DNA of 47,078 bases. Source: Trichomonas tenax. Taxonomy: Eukaryota > Parabasalia > Trichomonadida > Trichomonadidae. The notes under the pieces are model-generated. The model had not been told where the DNA came from and searched no databases. It saw only the letters and a program-made list of their open reading frames with translations. The translations under genes were made by a program, and so were the position numbers. Location of the stretch: assembly GCA_023091735.1 (NCBI GenBank), contig JALKBU010000343.1, forward strand, positions 1-47,078. Direction: 5' to 3'. Every line of letters starts with the position of its first letter. Position 1 is the first letter of the stretch. Positions 40,367-47,078 of this stretch are shown in pieces.

Positions 40367-41047
40367 ATGACAGTGATGCAACGCCATTATAAATACGCCA
40401 ACCAAACGCCACATCAAATAAACGAAAATTCGCCAGCTGAAGTTACAAAAGTCGCAATAGAAGTGATGGAGGAGAACCAACGATTGAGAAAAGAAATGGA
40501 AGAACTCAAAAATCAGAGAATCAAGGAAATAGAGAATATTTGCTCAGACGAAAAAGATGGAACTTTCGATACTGATCCAAAATCGCTTTTGGAGAAGATG
40601 GCAAGAGCGTCAATGTACTCAGATGACTTCATAAAGCTGAAAGAGACAGAAATTGTTGAAGAAGAACAAAATAACAAAGAAGAAATTCAAGACGATTTGT
40701 TTGCTGAAGAAGAGGAAGAAGACCTCAAAACACAACTCAATAAATCCAACGAAACAATCGCTCAATTGCTTTCAATCATTACTCAAAAAGATGAAATTAT
40801 AATTCAATTGCATAAAGAGATCGAAGAACTGAAGAAACCGAAGGAAGAAGTCAGTTATGCACCTCAAAAACATGTTGTTCTTGAAGAAGACAGTTTATCA
40901 TCAGCAACATCAGCAAGATCTCGAATTCCGCGCCCAGCACCCGGAAAATCATCAACACCAAAGCGCGCAAAGCCAGAGCAGAAGTTTGCTTCGAACTCTA
41001 AATCTCCAAACAATAGAAGAACTCGCGACCCTAAGTTTGACGAATAA
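40367..41047 (+). CDS. Acidic coiled-coil protein
   Basis: 226 residues from ATG 40367 (MTVMQRHYKY); the frame extends upstream about 20 codons to a TAA, with a TTG but no ATG. Two heptad-rich segments: EVMEENQRLRKEMEELKNQRIKE (about 33-55) and TQLNKSNETIAQLLSIITQKDEIIIQLHKEIEEL (about 122-155). A Glu/Asp-rich linker separates them. The tail (about 180-226) is basic, Ser/Pro-rich (SRIPRPAPGKSSTPKRAKPE), like microtubule-binding tails. No defined family. A cytoskeletal or adaptor role is inferred from composition only. Converges on the VPS9-like gene. Confidence 0.7.
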   Translation: MTVMQRHYKYANQTPHQINENSPAEVTKVAIEVMEENQRLRKEMEELKNQRIKEIENICSDEKDGTFDTDPKSLLEKMARASMYSDDFIKLKETEIVEEEQNNKEEIQDDLFAEEEEEDLKTQLNKSNETIAQLLSIITQKDEIIIQLHKEIEELKKPKEEVSYAPQKHVVLEEDSLSSATSARSRIPRPAPGKSSTPKRAKPEQKFASNSKSPNNRRTRDPKFDE

Positions 41048-41282
41048 ACCTTGTTTGTATATTGTATTCCACATACACATGCTGTGTTCGTTCTGAAATG
41101 AGTTTTATATAATGAAAAATTTATTATTATCATAGTTAGACCTTGAAAATCATAGCATGTAAATATTAGGAAGAGATCAATATGATGATGAAACGTAATA
41201 TGCTAAATGTAAAAAAAATTAATCCTAAAATTAAATTTAGAAATAAGATAATATACAAAACAAAATAAACTCTATATATAAA

Positions 41283-42575
41283 TTAGTTCTTCGACTTCTC
41301 AGACAAGAAAGTCTCAAACTGTGCTAAAACAGCGTTCATCGTGACTTGCGCGTACTGGAATTCAGGAGACAGTCTTCCAGCTGGTGCAAAGTCGACAATG
41401 AACTTAACTAAGCCTTCGAGATTCGGTAAATCTGCTGTCAACAAAGATCCGAAGAAAATTGTGAAAATCGTCTCAAAAGGCAACGCTTGGCGTCCCTCTC
41501 CCAGATTCTTCCGTGCTGCGATGCCAGAATGCATGTCTTTCAATCCTAAGTGGATCTCATACAAAACATCAAGCGGATTTGTTTGGAAGAAGGCAGCTGT
41601 GATATGCCGACCGGCACTCTTGTAGCGCGGGTCCCTCATGAACACGTCACGAGCGGGTTCCGATGGAGAGAATGATGGAAGATATTCTTTCGGCGGCGTG
41701 ATGTCGGAAATAAGTATTTTCGACACGATGCTCGCCGATTTGGACTCAACCGGCGGGAAGAAATAGTTATAATTAGCAGCGATGCACGCATCGAAAATTC
41801 CTCTAAAGTAGAGAATAACGAATATGGATCCAAGAATCGGGTCCTTCTGAGGAAACTCTTCCTTGAGGTAACTAAAAAGCTCTAAAACTTTGTTTTTGAA
41901 AGATCTTCGCGGAATGTTGTGAAAATTCTCAAGGAATTCTGTGATTCGCCATTCAACAGGGTTCATAGGAGAGAACAGCCACCTGTTGAATCTGTCCTGT
42001 TGCGAATTGAGTTCCATAAAGTGAATAGAATGATTAAACTTCGGAATGCAGAGACCGAAGATATATAAAAGCGTATCGTTCGGATCCTGAACATCCACAT
42101 CGCTCTGGAACAAATCGCAGAGATTCGATATCTTCTGCTCAGTCTGTGAGTGTATTAAATCCGCTTCTTTTGGTGTGCAAAGAATGTCATGAAAGAGCTC
42201 CTCAGTTTGGATCGTTATTTTGACCATGTTCGGAATCGACTGTTGTTGCGCAAGGAAATCGATTAATGATGTGATTGTGTTGACAGCATCGGTGAAATTC
42301 TTTTCTAATACATCAAACTCCAATTGCTGGAGGAACTTGATCTCTCTTGTAAGCATTTCGATGTTTTTTGATGAGTTTGGAGGCGGCGGTGGAAAATCAC
42401 TTGATTTTTTTGGTTTCTTTCTCAGCAAATTGAGATTCAAGAAGTTAGTTATCGCCGACAGCAGCAGTAGTTGCGATGACTCCTTCTCTTTCAAGAAAAT
42501 ATCCAAAGCAACGGGATCTCTCGGCACTATCAACGAATCTACCTGCAAATAGCGCACGATGTCGGTGTTAGCCAT
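41283..42575 (-). CDS. VPS9-like domain protein (possible Rab5-family GEF)
   Basis: 430 residues from ATG 42575-42573. N-terminal half helical with a short Pro run (FPPPPP, about 61-66). The C-terminal part (about 215-425) has the helical-bundle/VPS9 order. From 364 it reads ALPFETIFTIFFGSLL, then LPNLEGLVKFIVDF and QYAQVTMNAVLAQFE, which aligns with the VPS9 core 'DxxLPxLxYxLxxA ... LxSxLxYIxxF ... YxxTxLxxAxxFI'. The catalytic Asp position before LP is not Asp here (RQALP), so exchange activity is doubtful. The frame continues about 38 codons upstream (including HFKYTFYEWL) without an ATG and looks coding, so the N-terminus may be longer. VPS9 proteins act in endosomal traffic. Confidence 0.5.
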   Translation of the reverse strand: MANTDIVRYLQVDSLIVPRDPVALDIFLKEKESSQLLLLSAITNFLNLNLLRKKPKKSSDFPPPPPNSSKNIEMLTREIKFLQQLEFDVLEKNFTDAVNTITSLIDFLAQQQSIPNMVKITIQTEELFHDILCTPKEADLIHSQTEQKISNLCDLFQSDVDVQDPNDTLLYIFGLCIPKFNHSIHFMELNSQQDRFNRWLFSPMNPVEWRITEFLENFHNIPRRSFKNKVLELFSYLKEEFPQKDPILGSIFVILYFRGIFDACIAANYNYFFPPVESKSASIVSKILISDITPPKEYLPSFSPSEPARDVFMRDPRYKSAGRHITAAFFQTNPLDVLYEIHLGLKDMHSGIAARKNLGEGRQALPFETIFTIFFGSLLTADLPNLEGLVKFIVDFAPAGRLSPEFQYAQVTMNAVLAQFETFLSEKSKN

Positions 42576-43232
42576 CAGCCATTCATAGAAAGTGTACTTG
42601 AAGTGCGACGAGTCCCGCGATTCTATATAAGGATCGTCGGATGCTTGTATTTTCGTTTTCTCAAAAATATAAACTTTACAAAATTATCGTTGTTGGCACT
42701 TTTCGGTCGATTTTTTTGAAAGCTGTAGATTTTCTCTGAATTTTTTCCTTTGTTAAAAGCAAATCTCTTTTTATTTGTTTTTTAGACTTTACATATTATA
42801 GAGATCCGATTTATTAAAGTTTTGGCCCATTTTGATAGAGAGAAGGGTGAGTTTTGGAGAAAAACAAATTTTTTATTGCATTTTTCGGAATAGAAATAGG
42901 AGAGATTTCTAATAACGTGATAATTTTCAGAATTTTTTTGTAAACTTTTTTGGATTTTTTCTTTGAGAATTTTACTCTTTTGATCGCTCTATCAAATTTC
43001 TACACATTCCCATATCGTCACCTGCCTTTGGAGGAGCTGTTTTGGAGTCAAACCATTTGTTTAACGCTCTCAACAAAAATCCAAATATGGATCGATTTAC
43101 ACTTAACTATCGTATATAGAGAATGATATGAATTGATTTATCGGAAAGAAATGGAACAAAAGTGAGTTTTTGTCTTATTATGGAAATTATTATTGGAAAA
43201 AAAATCGAAATTTGCAGTGATGAGTTAATGGT
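42576..43232. other. Intergenic
   Basis: The first 115 nt are the ATG-less in-frame extension of the VPS9-like gene. The rest is AT-rich with no gene, repeat or structure seen; one weak motif variant (TTTACATAT) at about 42789. Confidence 0.4.
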
Positions 43233-46200
43233 TTAGACCATCATTACATCGTTGACCTTTCTCTCGTCGTGGTCCTCCGCCCTCCTCTTCTTGATGATGA
43301 AGAAGACGGCGATTCCGACTGCAGCGCCGACAACTAAGAGGACGAAGAAGACAGAGAGACCGATGGCGAGTCCCTTGTTGCTCTTCTTCTGGTTTGTGTT
43401 GTCGCCCGATTCTTCGTTCCTGGATGGGTCATCGAATTCGACTTTTTCGAGGGAAACCATCAAAGCGATCCTTGAATTAGCGTCCTCGTCGCCTGAGTAG
43501 GCGTCTGGATCCTGATCGGCATCGCAGATTGTGGTGAATGTTGCGGACTTGACGCCCTTTGTGACACTGGAGTACGTGACTCTCTTTGCCCACTCCTTGC
43601 ACGTGTCCATGCTGAAGTGCGAGAAGACGATTGTCTGCGGTGTGTCCTTCCACTCGTTGACCATGAGGTCGTCGTTCTCCTCTTCGGTGGCGTCGTAGAC
43701 AAGTCTGATCTCGTCTGGGATGTTCGTGATTGTCTCGGCATTGATGACTGGGAATCCGTTCTCCTTGAACTTGTAGTGGAGTTCTAAAACTTGGTCATTG
43801 TCGTCCTCTAAGGCCCTCCTGAACTTCATCGGGATGTCCTTGTTGAATGTGATTGCGTCGATGTAGATTGCTGAGCCAGGAAGGAGCTTGACGATGCCCT
43901 TGACGTTGGCCTTCTTGAGCGTTGGCTTGCATCCTGCTTCGACGTTGAAGTCGACGATGTTGAGTTCTTTCTCGTTGTTCGTTGGGTCGAGGACAGAGAT
44001 TCTGCCGTCGACAGCACCGCCGGCGTTGATGACAGTGAGGTTCTTGATGTTGACATCGATGTCAGCGTTGCCGTTGATCTTGATCGTCTTTCCTGAGCCG
44101 TATACCTCTGTAGAGCCGTCCAAGTCGATGCTCATCATGCCTGTCTGCGGGTTGATCTCGACGTTGCCCTTTCCCTGGAGTGTGAGGTTGATGCCGCTTG
44201 GGAGGTTGTTGAGCTGAAGGTTGCCGTCAGCCTTGATTGTGACGCCCTTGCCCCAGTCGTAGTTGATGCCTCCCGTGTAGTCGAAGTTGATGCTGCCGAT
44301 CTGCTGCGAGTGCTTGATGTTGAGACCGATGCCCTTCGTGCGGGAGCCGCCGAATGAGAGGGAAAGTCCTTTGGCTGGGATCTGGATCTCGGCGTTGAAC
44401 TCGGAAGCAATCAGCTCAGACTTGATGTTCTCAACGACCTGCTGTCCCTTGAGAGCGAACTCGTCGTCTGTGACCTTGACGGCGTCGACGATATCGTTGA
44501 CGGCCAAGTTGAGTGTGCCGAATGTCGCGCCGACGAATTGGTCGAATGACATCTTGTCCATGTTGACGATGTTGTTCTTGAAGTTGAGGGCCGTCTTGTC
44601 GATGGCCTTGGCGATCGATGTATCCTTGAAGTTAAGGATTGGCGCGAAAAGCGATAAAGCGTTAGCAGCATCGCTATCAGCATTGATGTTGACGCCATCG
44701 AATTTGGCAACGCCACTGAGGGCGTTTCCGAACTTTCCTGAGAGTGTGACGTTAACGTTTGGACGGCTGTTAGAGTTGCCCCTGAGCGTGAAGTCCTTGC
44801 CGACGAATGGGATGAGATCGAGGACTGAGGCAGCATCTTCCTGTCCGAGGCCGATCAAGACCTTCTTCGTGAGGTTGTGGACGTGCTTGATGACCTCTCC
44901 AGCGTTGTCTGGCGCGATTGCGAAAGCATCAGGATCGCACTCAGACTTTGTCTTAGCAAGGCAGTACTTCTCGCCAAGGAAGTCTGGGAGCTGCGGAAGG
45001 GAGACGTTCAAGCACTGCTGGTTGTCATCGTTCTTGAAGCATGTGAACTTGACCTTCGGCATCTTAAGGAGATCAGCGTGCGGCAACATGTTGATGTCGA
45101 ACTTTGAGCAGTTGAACTCGACAGCAGAGCAGAAGACGGTTACTGGGTTTGTGATCAGCTTCTTGACATCCTGGAAGTTGGAGACTTCGGAGATATCTGT
45201 CAAAAGGTTGAACTTAGCATTGCCAATCATTGGGAGCTTGAACTGGTCTGTGACATCGATTCTGCCGACCTTGATGTCGCCACCCTTCGTGTTAATTACT
45301 GACTGGAGGGCGCCGCCTGTTGCAAGGTTGAGGACCTGGAGAACAGTTCCCTCAATGGAAGAAGAGATGGACCTGAAGAACTGCTGGAACTGGCCGAGAA
45401 TGCCTTTGAAGAACTCAGAGTCCATAGAGATGCCGAGATTGTCTGGTAAAGCAAGTTTGTTGCCGTTGAAAGCAGTGAGTTTGCCAATAGCGAACTCGAC
45501 TGGGTTCTTCGCGATCTCCTGGACTAGCTCGATTGTGTCCTGAGCGCTTCCGAACTTGAGCTCGCCCTGGATGCCAGCGTAGACCTTGTCCAAGACGACC
45601 TTGAGTGGAGAGTTGCCGAGGTTAGTGATAGAGATAGGAATCTCACGGCCGGCGATGTGGATGTCAGTCGAATTGCGGTAATTAAGCTGCATGAGCTTTC
45701 CGCCATTGATCAACATGTTCCAGCTGAATCCCTCCTTAACGCGCTTCCATGTCTGATCGAGGAAATTGATGGCGCCGCCAGAAGCGTCGAAATTGATCTT
45801 AAACATCTTGTTGATGTCTGGACTGCCGTATCTCTTGACGTCGAGCTTTCCGGCTGTCTGTGAAACGAAAAGATCAACTAAGTCTGGTACAGCGCTCTTT
45901 ATCGAGAGCCAGTTAGTGTTGTTAGCAGCCGACACCATGACCTTGTTGTTTGCGATGGCGAGGACGCGATCAATGCCGCTGGAGTAGACATTCGCCTTCG
46001 CTTTCATTGAACCGGAGATCGCATGCAAAGCGTTCCAGAACATGTGAACGCTGATGTTCGTCTTGAGGAAGTTCAGGGCTTCACTGACATGAAGCTCGCT
46101 CGTCTTCAAAACAAAATCTCCCAATGTTATTGATCCGTTTAATGTGGTGCTGAGTGCGAAAATGGACTTTGTGATGGATGAAAAGTTGATATCCTTCAGT

Positions 46201-46484
46201 TTGAAGTTTGTTGTGAACTTCGGAATCTTTGCAACAATCGATTTCACAGCATCAGTACCTGAAATGAGGACTTTTCCGACCTGCGACTGAATGTCGATAG
46301 GGAACTTCGGTGTATCGACCACCAAAATGTCAACAGATGTAACAGCCCAGTTCGCAAGAATTTTTGTAGTCTCAGAATCGTACCATTTCCTTCCGCTGGG
46401 GCACCGCGAGGAGTCCTTCGCGAGGCAGTAGTTCACCGACCCTATTTCGGGCCAGTCAATGCACAGCAAAAAAGCAAGAAACAT
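43233..46484 (-). CDS. Large type I surface glycoprotein with duplicated ectodomain
   Basis: 1083 residues from ATG 46484-46482. A short signal peptide (MFLAFLLCIDWPEIGS) is followed by an ectodomain of about 1015 residues, one membrane helix (about 1038-1064, GLAIGLSVFFVLLVVGAAVG) and a 19-residue basic/acidic tail. The tail begins KKRRAEDHDERK, as in trichomonad surface proteins. The ectodomain is beta-rich (SGKTIKINGNADIDVNIKN) with many N-glycosylation sequons. The Cys module YCLAKxxxxC occurs twice (residues 19 and about 507), suggesting two homologous halves. It is not a BspA leucine-rich protein or a Pmp beta-helix, and I do not recognise the family. GC-rich codon use and a clear initiator suggest high expression. 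Role inferred: host- or environment-contact surface protein. Confidence 0.75.
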   Translation of the reverse strand: MFLAFLLCIDWPEIGSVNYCLAKDSSRCPSGRKWYDSETTKILANWAVTSVDILVVDTPKFPIDIQSQVGKVLISGTDAVKSIVAKIPKFTTNFKLKDINFSSITKSIFALSTTLNGSITLGDFVLKTSELHVSEALNFLKTNISVHMFWNALHAISGSMKAKANVYSSGIDRVLAIANNKVMVSAANNTNWLSIKSAVPDLVDLFVSQTAGKLDVKRYGSPDINKMFKINFDASGGAINFLDQTWKRVKEGFSWNMLINGGKLMQLNYRNSTDIHIAGREIPISITNLGNSPLKVVLDKVYAGIQGELKFGSAQDTIELVQEIAKNPVEFAIGKLTAFNGNKLALPDNLGISMDSEFFKGILGQFQQFFRSISSSIEGTVLQVLNLATGGALQSVINTKGGDIKVGRIDVTDQFKLPMIGNAKFNLLTDISEVSNFQDVKKLITNPVTVFCSAVEFNCSKFDINMLPHADLLKMPKVKFTCFKNDDNQQCLNVSLPQLPDFLGEKYCLAKTKSECDPDAFAIAPDNAGEVIKHVHNLTKKVLIGLGQEDAASVLDLIPFVGKDFTLRGNSNSRPNVNVTLSGKFGNALSGVAKFDGVNINADSDAANALSLFAPILNFKDTSIAKAIDKTALNFKNNIVNMDKMSFDQFVGATFGTLNLAVNDIVDAVKVTDDEFALKGQQVVENIKSELIASEFNAEIQIPAKGLSLSFGGSRTKGIGLNIKHSQQIGSINFDYTGGINYDWGKGVTIKADGNLQLNNLPSGINLTLQGKGNVEINPQTGMMSIDLDGSTEVYGSGKTIKINGNADIDVNIKNLTVINAGGAVDGRISVLDPTNNEKELNIVDFNVEAGCKPTLKKANVKGIVKLLPGSAIYIDAITFNKDIPMKFRRALEDDNDQVLELHYKFKENGFPVINAETITNIPDEIRLVYDATEEENDDLMVNEWKDTPQTIVFSHFSMDTCKEWAKRVTYSSVTKGVKSATFTTICDADQDPDAYSGDEDANSRIALMVSLEKVEFDDPSRNEESGDNTNQKKSNKGLAIGLSVFFVLLVVGAAVGIAVFFIIKKRRAEDHDERKVNDVMMV

Positions 46485-46486
46485 AT

Positions 46487-46499
46487 TGTGGAAAAATGA
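46487..46499 (-). promoter_or_regulatory. Initiator (Inr) of the surface protein gene
   Basis: Minus-strand TCATTTTTCCACA; +1 at 46497 gives a 13-nt 5' UTR to ATG 46484. Confidence 0.55.
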
Positions 46500-46761
46500 A
46501 ATTTACAACAATTGATTATTTATAGAACGATATGAAATCGATGTATTATTACGAAAAAAGCGTTAAATAAATTTTATCCATTTACTGGCACTTTTATTTT
46601 CAAATTCAACTCTTAAAAAAACATAAATCTGATCATATTATATCGTTCTGAGGCCATTTTTCGAATCTGGGTTTGAAACTGATGATTTACCATTAGTTGG
46701 AGAAAAACTTCGAGAATTTTTTCATAAACATATTTCTTGACAATCTTGAGATTCACATATT

Positions 46762-46956
46762 TTGGTACATTATAAGGTTAATGGATTAGATAAATCACAA
46801 CCTATCGATAACGAATCATTTAAGCAAAGATTTGAAAATTTATTAAATGGTAATTTCGTATATAAATTAGAAGAATTACCTGCAAATGCTTCAGATGATG
46901 GTACTGAAATATATTTGGAATTTTTCGACGAGATTTATTTCACGAAACATGAGTAG
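46762..46956 (+). pseudogene. C-terminal fragment of an AT-rich foreign-looking gene
   Basis: After TGA 46747 the frame is open to TAG 46954-46956 and reads VNGLDKSQPIDNESFKQRF ... KLEELPANASDDGTEIYLEF ... KHE. It contains no ATG. The strongly protein-like sequence uses AT-rich codons like those of the element at the left edge. A G6 run follows. I read it as the 3' piece of a mobile-element gene cut at about 46765; family unknown. Confidence 0.35.
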
Positions 46957-47078
46957 TAGACAAGGGGGGTTGCTTGCCATTCTAAATATAGAGAATGTAC
47001 GACATCATATATATATATAGTGTAATTCCGAGCAACTAATTTTTAAGTTAATTTTTAAAATAATTTAATTTTTTTATT

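Noticed and set aside
44287..45543. 418-codon open frame antisense to the surface protein gene
   Set aside because: It is produced by the GC-rich codon bias of the sense gene; composition is Ser/Leu/Thr-rich and no domain is visible. Several shorter frames over the S28 and beta-helix genes have the same cause.

Overview
The window looks like nuclear DNA of a trichomonad (parabasalid) protist, Trichomonas or Tritrichomonas type. Intergenic DNA is very A+T-rich. Long intronless genes lie on both strands, and most products are recognisably eukaryotic: importin-beta, a CAMK-type kinase, SGT1, listerin, a VPS9-like protein and a dCache/phosphodiesterase-like receptor. Several start codons sit 6-17 nt downstream of a TCA(Y)T(W) initiator, which is the trichomonad core promoter. 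Species cannot be fixed from the sequence alone.

Layout. 1-3.1 kb: left part of a decaying Polinton/virophage-like DNA element. It holds short compact ORFs on both strands and a frameshifted primase/SF3-helicase, cut off at about 3091 against unrelated DNA. 3.4-13.6 kb: a dCache-type membrane protein with a degenerate phosphodiesterase domain, SGT1, an S28 serine peptidase, an importin-7/8-like receptor and an AMPK/CAMK-like kinase. 14.1-17.1 kb: a Pro/Gln-rich right-handed beta-helix protein. 17.1-20.7 kb: non-coding, with a 95-bp inverted-repeat element and weak Pol III-like signals. 20.8-29.7 kb: a ubiquitin-like small protein, listerin (RING E3), a large helical protein without an ATG, and a disordered protein with a tubby-like C-terminus. 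29.7-40.3 kb: a gene desert with two paralogous orphan genes pointing toward each other, each with long perfect hairpins 0.7-0.95 kb upstream. 40.4-46.5 kb: a coiled-coil protein, a VPS9-like protein and a large type I surface protein. 46.8 kb to the end: a fragment of AT-rich foreign-looking coding sequence.

Functional themes. Protein quality control and ubiquitin (SGT1, the ubiquitin-like protein, listerin), trafficking (importin, VPS9), signalling (kinase, receptor) and surface or secreted products (S28 peptidase, type I protein). Trichomonads do not use operons, so neighbourhood says little about function.

Most notable signals: (1) a tandem pair of roughly 100-nt hairpins at 30.4-30.64 kb, whose stems differ in sequence while both stay perfectly paired around a conserved loop; (2) a related 27-bp perfect hairpin at 39.98-40.08 kb; (3) a recurrent intergenic 11-mer, TTTACATGTCA, often as an inverted pair with 12-15 nt spacing; (4) a receptor whose phosphodiesterase domain lacks metal ligands; (5) convincing genes with no in-frame ATG.
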